Counted from the stretch's first letter, positions 1-6,637 are shown. The stretch is 7,186 bases of DNA from Planctomycetota bacterium (GCA_026387055.1 JAPLML010000125.1:1-7186); one strand, 5' to 3'. The notes: generated by a model not told the origin, from the letters alone. Made by a program: numbers and translations.

Positions 1-1
1 G

Positions 2-70
2 GCGCCGCCGGGTCCGGAGCGACCGCCCGAGGGACCGCCCGGCGGCCTGCCCGAGCCCGCACCTCGCTGA
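2..70 (+). CDS. Possible 3' end of an upstream gene (Pro/Gly-rich tail)
   Basis: Reading frame 2 is open from the window edge to a TGA at 68-70 and encodes 22 residues made almost only of Pro, Gly, Ala, Glu and Arg (it begins APPGPERPPEG). Such a tail is a plausible C-terminus of a protein encoded upstream on the same strand. All three forward frames are open over much of this very GC-rich stretch, so the open frame alone is weak evidence and no family can be named. Confidence 0.25.
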   Translation, partial: APPGPERPPEGPPGGLPEPAPR

Positions 71-110
71 TCAGGGGCGCCACGGAACTCACAGGTCCTC
101 ACACCATACG

Positions 111-138
111 CCGGTGCATTCCATCGGGATCACACCGG
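111..138 (+). other. Small leader hairpin before the DUF1566 gene
   Basis: CCGGTG (111-116) can pair with CACCGG (133-138). Inside it, ATTCC (118-122) can pair with GGGAT (126-130), with one G-U pair, around a 3-base loop. The structure ends 6 bases before the GGGAG ribosome site of the next gene. It could be a leader structure or a weak terminator of the upstream gene. There is no T-run after it, so termination is not well supported. Confidence 0.25.
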
Positions 139-156
139 TTGGATGGGAGCCCAACC

Positions 157-1371
157 ATGAAACGCACGCTGGTTCACGCTGCTCTTGTGGCGTTGCTGGT
201 GGGCTCGGCCTTTGCCGCTGAGCGCCCCCTGAGTTACCCCATCGTCGGAACAGGACAGACCAAGTGTTACGACAATTCAGGGGAGATCGCGCCGCCCGGT
301 CCGGGACAACCGTTCTATGGCCAGGACGCTCAGCACCCTGGCCCCCAGCCGTCCTATCGCGACAATGGCGACGGCACCGTGACCGATTTGAACACGGGCC
401 TGATGTGGGTCCAAACGCGGGTTGGGAAGGTCACGTGGGACGCCGCCGTTGCAGGCGCGGCCGCTTGTCGGGTCGGCGGCCACAGCGACTGGCGGATGCC
501 GACCATCAAGGAACTCTATTCGCTGATCAGCTTCACCGGCGGCTTCCACCCGGAGGGCAACTCCATACCCTACATCGACACGCGCCATTTCGGTTTCAAG
601 TACGGGGACCCGTCCGCGGGCGAGCGCCCGATCGATTGCCAGGACTGGTCCGCAACGCCATACGTCAGCACGACGATGAACGGCAATGCCACCGTATTCG
701 GCGTGAACTTTGCCGACGGCCGGATCAAGGGTTATCCGAAGTACCGAAGGGGACCCGGCGGCGGAACCGTGAACACGCTGTACGTCCGCTACGTCCGCGG
801 CAATCCGAACTACGGCAAGAACGACTTCCACGACAACGGCGATGGCACCATCACCGACCGCGCCACGGGCCTGATGTGGTCCAAGGCCGACAGCGGCAGG
901 GGTATGAACTGGGAGGCCGCGCTGGCGTGCGTCCAAACGAAGAACAAAGAGAACTATCTGGGCCACAACGACTGGCGCTTGCCGAACGCCAAGGAATTGC
1001 AGAGCATCGTCGATTACACGCGGGCGCCGGCCGTCACCCAGTCGCCGGCCATTGACCCGATCTTCCAGACCACCAGGCTCAGCGACGGCGAGTATCCCTT
1101 CTTCTGGACCGGCACGACCCACCTGGATGGGCCTCCCGACCGGCAAGGGACGGCCGCCATCTACGTCTCCTTCGGCCGCGCGTTGGGCTGGATGCAGTTC
1201 CCGCCCGGCCGGGGCGACTATCGGCTGCTCGATGTCCATGGCGCCGGGGCGCAGCGCAGCGACCCGAAGCGCGGCGATCCCGCCGCCTTCCCGCACGGCC
1301 GCGGACCGCAGGGCGACGTCATCATGATATTGAATTACATCCGTTGCGTCCGAACGGGCGCCGCGCCCTGA
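157..1371 (+). CDS. Secreted protein with two DUF1566 (Lcl C-terminal) units
   Basis: The protein has 404 residues. Residues 1-20 form a classic Sec signal peptide: K2-R3, a hydrophobic core LVHAALVALLVG, and an A-F-A/A cleavage site near residue 20, so the mature protein should be exported. Two homologous units follow. Each opens with a DNGDGTxTDxxTGLMW block (about residues 69-84 and 226-241), continues with a W-x-AA helix and a HxDWRxPxxKEL block, and ends in a YVR or IRCVR strand. This is the DUF1566 pattern, often seen in bacterial surface or secreted proteins; no enzyme activity is established for the family. The Asp-rich opening resembles a calcium-binding loop, which is inference. The ATG at 157 is chosen over an in-frame TTG at 139 because GGGAG at 145-149 lies 7 bases before it and the signal peptide begins exactly there. 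No functional link to the downstream genes is visible. Confidence 0.85.
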   Translation: MKRTLVHAALVALLVGSAFAAERPLSYPIVGTGQTKCYDNSGEIAPPGPGQPFYGQDAQHPGPQPSYRDNGDGTVTDLNTGLMWVQTRVGKVTWDAAVAGAAACRVGGHSDWRMPTIKELYSLISFTGGFHPEGNSIPYIDTRHFGFKYGDPSAGERPIDCQDWSATPYVSTTMNGNATVFGVNFADGRIKGYPKYRRGPGGGTVNTLYVRYVRGNPNYGKNDFHDNGDGTITDRATGLMWSKADSGRGMNWEAALACVQTKNKENYLGHNDWRLPNAKELQSIVDYTRAPAVTQSPAIDPIFQTTRLSDGEYPFFWTGTTHLDGPPDRQGTAAIYVSFGRALGWMQFPPGRGDYRLLDVHGAGAQRSDPKRGDPAAFPHGRGPQGDVIMILNYIRCVRTGAAP

Positions 1372-1420
1372 GAGCCCTGAGGCGCGCCCTGATTGTCGGC
1401 GCCCTCCTCGCCAGCGCAGC

Positions 1421-1519
1421 GTCGAGTGCCTGATCGAGCTGTCCTTCCTCCATGGCCGCGAGAAGCTCAAAGCCTTCCCCGTCCGCTCCGAGATCGTCTT
1501 CGAGAACGAACTGCCGTAA
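1421..1519 (+). pseudogene. Orphan C-terminal reading fragment, family unknown
   Basis: One frame reads 32 residues, VECLIELSFLHG through FPVRSEIVFENELP, and then a TAA at 1517-1519. The composition (alternating hydrophobic and charged residues) looks like real protein, not random GC-rich translation. There is no start codon with a ribosome site, and upstream the frame becomes Arg/Pro-rich. In another frame, just before it (about 1383-1433), a hydrophobic Ala/Leu stretch resembling a signal peptide runs into a TGA. The simplest reading is the debris of a gene broken by deletion or frameshift. I do not recognise the family. Confidence 0.3.
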
Positions 1520-1554
1520 CGCGCTTGCCTAGCTCGCCGTGCCGCCCCTGGCGG

Positions 1555-1591
1555 TGTCATTCCGAGCGAGGGAGGGAGTCGAGGAATCTAG
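1555..1591 (+). repeat. Dispersed 'TGTCATTCCGAG...GAGGAATCTAG' repeat unit
   Basis: The unit opens with TGTCATTCCGAGCGAG and closes with GAGGAATCTAG. ATTCC (1559-1563) and GGAAT (1583-1587) form inverted ends. Sequences of the type GTCATTCCGAGCGAAGCGAGGAATC are a widespread intergenic repeat in many environmental bacterial genomes, often mistranslated as 'CHSERSEESRNL'-like peptides; the peptide here, CHSERGRESRNL, has that form. No other copy is present in this window, so the repeat assignment rests on recognition of the motif. Confidence 0.55.
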
Positions 1592-1621
1592 CCGCGGTCT
1601 TTGCCGCCTTTGCCGTGCCCC

Positions 1622-1656
1622 TTCTCATGTGCCACGGCTTGCCCCCCAAGCCCTGG
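1622..1656 (+). repeat. Palindromic dispersed repeat, copy 1
   Basis: The 21 bases at 1622-1642 (core CTCATGTGCCACGG) recur on the opposite strand at 3943-3923 with one mismatch. The unit continues as a hairpin: GGCTTG (1636-1641) pairs with CAAGCC (1647-1652) around five C's, extended by CCA (1632-1634) with TGG (1654-1656) across one mismatch. It therefore looks like a small mobile palindromic element of the REP type. The two copies bracket the gene pair at 1797-3782. Confidence 0.55.
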
Positions 1657-1695
1657 CTGGCATCTCCTATCCTACGGTGCGAGTCTATGCAACTA

Positions 1696-1752
1696 TTGAC
1701 TCACATCGCCCCTCCGGGTACTCTCGTGGCATAATGTATAGGGCAGTATGAT
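1696..1752 (+). promoter_or_regulatory. Possible promoter region of the two-gene unit
   Basis: This is the most AT-rich part of the intergenic region and lies 45-100 bases before the GTG at 1797. TTGACT (1696-1701) is a good -35 match, but the hexamer 17 bases on, TACTCT (1719-1724), is a poor -10. Better -10 matches, CATAAT (1730-1735) and TATGAT (1747-1752), lack a -35 at the right distance. A promoter somewhere here is likely from the gene layout; which hexamers are used cannot be settled from sequence. Confidence 0.3.
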
Positions 1753-1796
1753 GCCCACCGTGATCTGCATACTAACGATCACAAGGGGATGCCGGC

Positions 1797-2456
1797 GTGG
1801 CCATGAAGAAAGCGGAAATGCAACAGCACCACGCGCAGTATGAGTCTCTGATTGCCCAGGCTCAGGCGGCGCGGCGAGAAGGCTTGTTCCAGAAGACAAT
1901 CCAATTGGCCCTCGCGGCGGGCGAACATATTGATGGCATGATGAAGTATGAACGAAAGCGTGATGACACGCGGTTTACCGGCATCGAAGCACTCGACATG
2001 GTCCTGCGATATGGGCCCCTGCTTCTTGATTTTCGGAGTCTGGACAAGCTCGAACAGCTTCTTGCGGGGCGCAGGCGAGTCGACAAGAACACCTGCGTAG
2101 ACTATGAACAAGAATTGGTCAAGGCTAAGGCGCGGATGTGGCAGAACCACAAGTTCTGGGACCATTTGGAGAAGAACCCGGACTGCAGGCAGGACGAACT
2201 CCGCCAACGGCTTGGGGGCGATCAGGAAGATTGGCGGCGCACGGCCGAGATGTGGGAGGACATGGGCTTGATCCGTCGCGCTCCCGAAGGCGGGTCCTAT
2301 CGCCTGACCTTGATGACGCAAATGCGGGAGGTGGTCAAGGCCAAGTGCCCGTCATGCGGTAACGTGGCCGAAGGTGCCAAGGCCGAGTTCCTTGACAGCG
2401 TGCCCTGTTGCGCATGTAAAGAGAATGTACTCCTCGTGATCCTTTCGCGGGAATGA
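1797..2456 (+). CDS. Hypothetical protein with winged-helix-like segment and C-terminal zinc ribbon
   Basis: The protein has 219 residues and I do not recognise a named family. Residues about 10-55 are strongly helical (AQAARREGLFQKTIQLALAAGEHID), in the manner of a TPR hairpin. Residues about 118-170 have the pattern of a winged helix: a helix, then RQDELRQRLGGD, WRRTAEMWEDMGLIRR, and a GSYRLTL strand. Residues 184-207 hold C184-x2-C187, then sixteen residues, then C204-x2-C207, a probable zinc ribbon. Together these suggest a nucleic-acid-binding or regulatory protein, by inference only. The GTG at 1797 is preferred to the ATG at 1803 because AAGGGG (1783-1788) is 8 bases from the GTG. The next gene starts 24 bases after the stop, so the two are probably cotranscribed. 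The base composition is less GC-rich than the flanking genes, which is consistent with acquisition. Confidence 0.75.
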   Translation: MAMKKAEMQQHHAQYESLIAQAQAARREGLFQKTIQLALAAGEHIDGMMKYERKRDDTRFTGIEALDMVLRYGPLLLDFRSLDKLEQLLAGRRRVDKNTCVDYEQELVKAKARMWQNHKFWDHLEKNPDCRQDELRQRLGGDQEDWRRTAEMWEDMGLIRRAPEGGSYRLTLMTQMREVVKAKCPSCGNVAEGAKAEFLDSVPCCACKENVLLVILSRE

Positions 2457-2480
2457 AGCAGCACCCACAAGGAGTTGCGC

Positions 2481-3782
2481 ATGATCTACGTCATCTTCTT
2501 CGTGCTGGGGTTCGCTGGCGGGGGCAGCACGGTCTTCGTGGCCTTTCTCGCCAAACGGGGCTTGCTCCTGGCGCAGAAGAAGAAGCAGAATGTGCAGGTC
2601 CAGAGGCTGAGTGCAACTGCACACGCCTTGAAGGAACGGGAAAACGAGTTTGCGGAAGCGATGAAGGTACGAGAAAGCGAGTTCGCGCAAGCCCTCAGTG
2701 CTCGTCAGCACCAGCTTGCCGAGCTTAAAGCTAAGTTGACGGCCGAAGAGAAGGACCTTGAAGCACGCGCGGTGTCATACACTGAAGTGCTGGGGGAGAA
2801 CGCCATCCTCAAACGCGATCTGCGGAATCTGGACGTGAATCTCCGGAAGCTGGAACTGGACCGCAACCAGCAGCAAGAATCGCAGCAGGCGCTCGATGAG
2901 CGCTGCAAGGAACTTGGCGCAAGGTATCTTAAGGAAAACGTCAAGTGGATCGGCGCGTCCCTTACGGCCAATAATTTCACCGCCTGCAAACAACGTTTGC
3001 TGGATGTCATCGAAAGGTGCCGTGGCATTGGCCTGTCCGTTCCAGAATCGCACCAGGCCGCTTTGGTTGTGGACCTCAAGGCCGAGTTTGAGCGGTTGGT
3101 GCGGGTGGCCCTGGAGCGTGAGGAGCAGGCACGCATCAAAGCGCAGATCCGCGAGGAGCAGAAGCTTCAGAGGGAGATCGATCGCGAGATGAACCAGTTG
3201 GACCGTGAACGCGCCGCCATTAAGGCCGCACTCGATAAGGCCCTGGCGGAAGCCAGGGACGAGCACAATGAGGAAGTGGAGCGGCTCAAAGCCAGATTGG
3301 CGGAAGCAGAGGAGAAGGTCCAGCGAGCCAAGTCCCGCGCCCAAATGACGAAGTCGGGGTATATCTACATCATCTCCAACGTAGGTTCTTTCGGAGAAGG
3401 CGTCTTCAAGATTGGGATGACCAGGAGGCTTGAGCCTGGGGACCGCGTCAGAGAGCTTGGCGACGCCTCAGTCCCTTTCCCGTTCGATATTCACATGATG
3501 GTCTCGTGCGACGATGCGCCCAAGCTGGAGAATGCGCTCCATCGGGCTCTCCACAAGACTCGTCTCAACAAGATCAAGCCGCGTAAGGAGTTCTTTAGAG
3601 CGGACATTGAGCACATCCGTAAGATCGTGCAGGAGAACCACGGAGAGGTGGAGTACGTCGCCAACGCCGAGGCACTCCAATATCGGCAAAGCATCAGCAT
3701 GTCCGAAGATGACGCCCAGTACATCGAGGAGGTCTATGCGGTGGAGGACGAGGAAGAGGAGCCCATTGCTGACGACGCCTGA
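2481..3782 (+). CDS. Membrane-anchored coiled-coil protein with C-terminal GIY-YIG (T5orf172/MUG113, DUF4041-like) domain
   Basis: The protein has 433 residues. Residues 2-24 form one hydrophobic segment (IYVIFFVLGFAGGGSTVFVA) followed by K/R-rich sequence, which predicts a membrane anchor with the bulk of the protein in the cytoplasm. Residues about 30-135 and 210-290 are long charged helices with coiled-coil character; the second ends in the E/K/R-rich helix typical of DUF4041 proteins just before the nuclease-like domain. The GIY-YIG fold begins at G293-Y-I-Y and continues with K310-I-G-M-T, R322-V-R-E-L-G-D-A-S, a DAPKLENALHRALH helix, and K369-E370-F-F. The candidate catalytic Arg and Glu (R322 or R324, and E370) are present, so nuclease activity is possible. 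The family is known from phages and accessory regions; the substrate is unknown. The tail is very acidic. The ATG at 2481 is used instead of the TTG at 2475 because AAGGAG (2469-2474) lies 6 bases before it. It follows the zinc-ribbon gene closely, presumably as an operon. Confidence 0.85.
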   Translation: MIYVIFFVLGFAGGGSTVFVAFLAKRGLLLAQKKKQNVQVQRLSATAHALKERENEFAEAMKVRESEFAQALSARQHQLAELKAKLTAEEKDLEARAVSYTEVLGENAILKRDLRNLDVNLRKLELDRNQQQESQQALDERCKELGARYLKENVKWIGASLTANNFTACKQRLLDVIERCRGIGLSVPESHQAALVVDLKAEFERLVRVALEREEQARIKAQIREEQKLQREIDREMNQLDRERAAIKAALDKALAEARDEHNEEVERLKARLAEAEEKVQRAKSRAQMTKSGYIYIISNVGSFGEGVFKIGMTRRLEPGDRVRELGDASVPFPFDIHMMVSCDDAPKLENALHRALHKTRLNKIKPRKEFFRADIEHIRKIVQENHGEVEYVANAEALQYRQSISMSEDDAQYIEEVYAVEDEEEEPIADDA

Positions 3783-3800
3783 GCCTTACCGGCTTCCGCT

Positions 3801-3905
3801 TCAGCCCATGAAGACCTCGGGGCTCACCTTGAATCGCTCGGCCAGCTTCCTCAGGTGCTCGACGGTCAGCGACCGTTGAACGACAAGAAGGAAGAACAGA
3901 CACGG
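3801..3905 (-). pseudogene. 3' remnant of an HTH (HigA/Xre-like) antitoxin gene
   Basis: On the minus strand one frame runs between stops and ends with RSLTVEHLRKLAERFKVSP, then EVFMG and a TGA (3801-3803). This matches the last two helices of HigA/Xre-type antitoxins, whose proteins commonly end in 'LTxxHIRKLAERFxVSPxVFx'. Residues before the conserved Arg (about 3876-3905) are hydrophobic and unrelated, and a stop lies at 3906-3908. The DNA-binding helices and any start codon are missing. It is therefore a truncated, non-functional remnant; no partner toxin gene is visible nearby. It lies between the GIY-YIG gene and the inverted repeat copy, pointing toward the former. Confidence 0.5.
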
Positions 3906-3909
3906 TCAT

Positions 3910-3943
3910 CACGGGTTGGCAAGCAACCCGTGGCACATGAGAA
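3910..3943 (-). repeat. Palindromic dispersed repeat, copy 2 (inverted)
   Basis: CACGGGTT (3910-3917) and AACCCGTG (3925-3932) form a perfect 8-bp stem around a 7-base loop. The flank at 3933-3943 extends the match, so that the minus-strand sequence 3943-3923 equals 1622-1642 with one mismatch. It is the same element as copy 1 in opposite orientation, 2.3 kb away. Confidence 0.6.
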
Positions 3944-3957
3944 ATCGGCACGCCAAA

Positions 3958-3983
3958 CGCGGCGGGTCGGGAGACCCGCCGCG
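3958..3983 (-). terminator. Hairpin after lon, probable terminator
   Basis: An 11-bp perfect GC-rich stem (CGCGGCGGGTC, 3958-3968, with its complement 3973-3983) closes a 4-base loop. It begins 17 bases after the lon stop codon. On the minus strand it is followed by only TTT, so release may be weaker than at a classic intrinsic terminator. Being palindromic, it could also act on transcripts coming from the GIY-YIG gene. Confidence 0.6.
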
Positions 3984-4000
3984 CGAGGTTGCCGGCGGCG

Positions 4001-6631
4001 CTACGCCCCCGCCTTCGCCGCCGCGTGGGAGGCGGAGGATTTGGCGCGGCTCGGCTTCGCGGATACCTTCGACGGCTTGGCGGAGACGGGCGCGGGGGCG
4101 GCGGGCTCCGGCGCCGCTTCCTTGGCGGCCTTGGGCGCGCGGGACTTCGACTTGGAGAGCACGAGCGGCAGGGCGTCTTCCATGTGGGCGATGTAATGGA
4201 AGGTCATGTCGCCGCGGATGTTCTTCGGGATCTCCTCGACGTCCTTGCGGTTCCGGTCGGGCAGGACGATCTCCTTGATGCCGGACCGCTTGGCCGCGAG
4301 GACCTTCTCTTTGATGCCGCCGACCGGCAGGACGAGGCCGCGCAGGGTGATCTCGCCCGTCATGGCCACGTCGCTGCGGACGCTCTGCTGCCTCAGGAGC
4401 GACATCAGGGCCGTGAAGATCGTGATGCCCGCGCTGGGGCCGTCCTTGGGCGTCGCGCCGGCCGGGATGTGGATATGCAGGTCGCGCCTGCGGAAGTTCG
4501 TGGCCGGGATGCCCCACCTCTCGGCGCGCGAGCGGATGTACGCCAGGGCCGCCTGGGCCGATTCCTTCATCACGTCGCCGAGCTGGCCGGTCAGGGTCAG
4601 TTTGCCGGCGCCGGGCATCGAGGGGGCCTCGATGAAGAGGATGTCGCCGCCGGCGGGGGTCCACGCGAGGCCCGTGGCGACGCCTGGCGTGGAAGTCCGC
4701 AGCTTGACTTCCGGCAGGAATTTCTCAGGGCCGAGGGTGTCGGCGATGTTCTGGGCGGTGATGCGGGCGGTGTGCTTGTCGTCGCGGGCGATCTTGCGGG
4801 CCACGCCGCGGCAGACGGCGGCGACCTCGCGCTCCAGGTTCCGCACCCCCGCCTCGTGCGTGTAGTAGCGGATGATCTGCCGGAGTGCCCCCGGCGTGAA
4901 CTGGACCTGGTTGGCCGTCATGCCGTGCTCGCGGCGCTGGCGGGGCACGAGGTACCGCTGGGCGATGGCCAGTTTCTCCTCCTCGACGTATCCCGGCAGG
5001 GTGATGATTTCCAGCCGGTCCTTCAGCGCCGGCGGGATCGGGTCCAGCATGTTCGCCGTGCCGATGAAGAGCACCTTGGAGAGGTCGAACGGCACGTCGA
5101 GGTAATGGTCGGTGAACGAGAAGTTCTGCTCCGGGTCGAGGACCTCCAGGAGGGCCGAGGTCGGGTCGCCGTGCCAGTCGTGGCCGAGCTTGTCGACCTC
5201 GTCGAGCATGAAGACCGGGTTGTTGACGCCGGACTTGCGAAGCTCCAGGATGATGCGGCCGGGCAGGGCCCCGACGTAGGTGCGGCGGTGGCCGCGGATT
5301 TCGGCCTCGTCTCTCATGCCGCCGAGGCTGACGCGGACGAACTTGCGGCCCATCGCGCGGGCGATGCTCTGGCCGAGGCTCGTCTTGCCGACGCCGGGCG
5401 GCCCCACGAAGCACAGGATCGGGCCGCGCAGGTCCGCGCGCAGTTTTCGGACCGCGAGGAACTCCACGATGCGTTTCTTCGGCTGCTCCAGCCCGTAGTG
5501 GTCGTGGTTGAGGATTCTCTCGGCCTCGTCGAGGTCGATGCGATCGATGGTGCTCTTGGACCAGGGCAGCTCCGCCAAGTACTCGATGTACGTGCGGGCG
5601 ACGTTGAAGTCCGGGGCGTGGACGGGCATGGCCTCGAGGCGCTTCAGCTCGCGCTCGGCCTCCTGGCGGACCTTGGGCGGCATGCCGGCGGCCTCGACCT
5701 CGGCTTCCTCGATGCGGTCGCGGGCGTCGGCCTGAATCTTACTGGCGAGCTCCAGGACCTCGATCTCGCGCTGCATGAGCTCGGTGGCGGTGCGGAGGCG
5801 CTTGGCGACATGGGCCTCCTCCAGCAGGGCCTGCTTCTTGGCCACGTCGATGTTCATGTTGGCGGCGATGAAGTCGGCCAGTTGGCCGGGGGCTTCGATG
5901 GCGGTGACCACGGCCACCGCCTCCTGCGGAATCCGCGGCGAAAGCTCGATGATCCGGCCGATCAGCCGCCGGGCGGTCACCACCAGGGCCTGGAGCTCGG
6001 TCCCTTCCTCGACCATGTCGGGCAGGGGGGCCAGATTGGCGCGGAAGAACGGGTCCGTCTGCGTCAGCCCCTCCACCCTTACGCGCCCGATGGCCTGGAT
6101 GATGACGGTCTGGTTGTCGTCGGGCATCCGGACGAGCTTTAAGACCCGCACGGCGCAGCCGACGCGGTAGACGTCGTCGAACGCGGGCTCATCCTGGGCG
6201 GCGTCCTTCTGGGTGACGACGGCAAGGAGCCGGTCGCCCATGACCACATCCTGCACGAGGGCCAGGCTGCGCTTCCGCCCGGAGTCCACGTTGGTCGGCA
6301 GGAGGATGCAGCGGCGGAAGTGCCCCTCCTCGATTTCCATCTGATGCAGACATATCTTGCCGCGCGGGGTGGGGTCCTCGCGGAACCCCGCCACGGTCAG
6401 GTGGCGGCCCTCGGTGAAGACCTCGATGTCGTCTCGCCGCACGCCCGCCAGCTCGACGATGATCTCGTAATGGTCGGCCATCTCGCAGATGTCGACCGCC
6501 GGGATCCAGTCCGGGTGTTTCCCGCCCGGCGAAAACCCCGTGTGGAGCACCTTGTGCACGAGGTCCGACACGTGCTGAGCCAGGTGGCTCATATTGTCCG
6601 GCGGGCCCTGGACGAGAATGGCGGGACGCAT
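4001..6631 (-). CDS. lon: Hsp20-Lon fusion: ATP-dependent protease Lon with N-terminal small heat-shock domain
   Basis: The protein has 876 residues. Lon is a cytoplasmic ring-forming AAA+ serine protease that unfolds and degrades damaged and regulatory proteins. Residues 42-116 are a small heat-shock (alpha-crystallin) domain: W42-I-P-x-V-D47, YEIIVELAGVRRDDIEV, LTVAGFRE, HQMEIEEGHF and ILLPTNVD116. The sequence then passes directly into Lon at S117-G-R-K-R-S-L. The Hsp20 part lacks the final strands and the A-x-x-x-G-V-L motif; the Lon N-domain lacks its first ~30 residues, including the usual LPLRNxVxFPG strand. The remainder is normal: Walker A G410-PPGVGKT, Walker B D477-E478, sensor-1 region FIGTANMLD, and the protease dyad Ser733 (DGPSAG) and Lys776 (GGIKEK). 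Residues 826-876 are an Ala/Lys/Pro/Ser-rich tail. The start is fixed by AAAGGAG six bases upstream and by a good promoter, so the Hsp20 part is translated. Natural fusion and assembly join are both possible. Lon identity is certain; activity of the N-terminus is not. Confidence 0.93.
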   Translation of the reverse strand: MRPAILVQGPPDNMSHLAQHVSDLVHKVLHTGFSPGGKHPDWIPAVDICEMADHYEIIVELAGVRRDDIEVFTEGRHLTVAGFREDPTPRGKICLHQMEIEEGHFRRCILLPTNVDSGRKRSLALVQDVVMGDRLLAVVTQKDAAQDEPAFDDVYRVGCAVRVLKLVRMPDDNQTVIIQAIGRVRVEGLTQTDPFFRANLAPLPDMVEEGTELQALVVTARRLIGRIIELSPRIPQEAVAVVTAIEAPGQLADFIAANMNIDVAKKQALLEEAHVAKRLRTATELMQREIEVLELASKIQADARDRIEEAEVEAAGMPPKVRQEAERELKRLEAMPVHAPDFNVARTYIEYLAELPWSKSTIDRIDLDEAERILNHDHYGLEQPKKRIVEFLAVRKLRADLRGPILCFVGPPGVGKTSLGQSIARAMGRKFVRVSLGGMRDEAEIRGHRRTYVGALPGRIILELRKSGVNNPVFMLDEVDKLGHDWHGDPTSALLEVLDPEQNFSFTDHYLDVPFDLSKVLFIGTANMLDPIPPALKDRLEIITLPGYVEEEKLAIAQRYLVPRQRREHGMTANQVQFTPGALRQIIRYYTHEAGVRNLEREVAAVCRGVARKIARDDKHTARITAQNIADTLGPEKFLPEVKLRTSTPGVATGLAWTPAGGDILFIEAPSMPGAGKLTLTGQLGDVMKESAQAALAYIRSRAERWGIPATNFRRRDLHIHIPAGATPKDGPSAGITIFTALMSLLRQQSVRSDVAMTGEITLRGLVLPVGGIKEKVLAAKRSGIKEIVLPDRNRKDVEEIPKNIRGDMTFHYIAHMEDALPLVLSKSKSRAPKAAKEAAPEPAAPAPVSAKPSKVSAKPSRAKSSASHAAAKAGA

Positions 6632-6637
6632 CGTGCG

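Noticed and set aside
139..156. TTG start six codons before the DUF1566 ATG
   Set aside because: The ribosome site GGGAG lies downstream of it and the signal peptide begins at the ATG at 157.
277..1560. A 427-codon open frame on the minus strand opposite the DUF1566 gene
   Set aside because: The plus strand has a signal peptide, a ribosome site and two family units; the minus frame is Arg/Gly/Ala-rich with no motif and runs through the repeat region.
1559..1656. Possible CRISPR array
   Set aside because: The palindromic units differ from each other and no regularly spaced repeats with spacers occur.
1393..1734. A 113-codon plus-strand frame across the intergenic region
   Set aside because: It translates the dispersed repeats (CHSERGRESRNL) and has no ribosome site; it is a typical spurious call on such repeats.
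3694..4278. Several short frames on both strands between the GIY-YIG gene and lon
   Set aside because: They cross the palindromic repeat, the terminator hairpin and the lon end, and none has a start signal or a recognisable domain other than the antitoxin remnant.
3989..6142. A 717-codon open frame on the plus strand opposite lon
   Set aside because: It is antisense to a clear Lon protease, its translation is biased to Arg, Ala, Gly, Asp and Val with no recognisable motif, and such long shadows are common in GC-rich genes.
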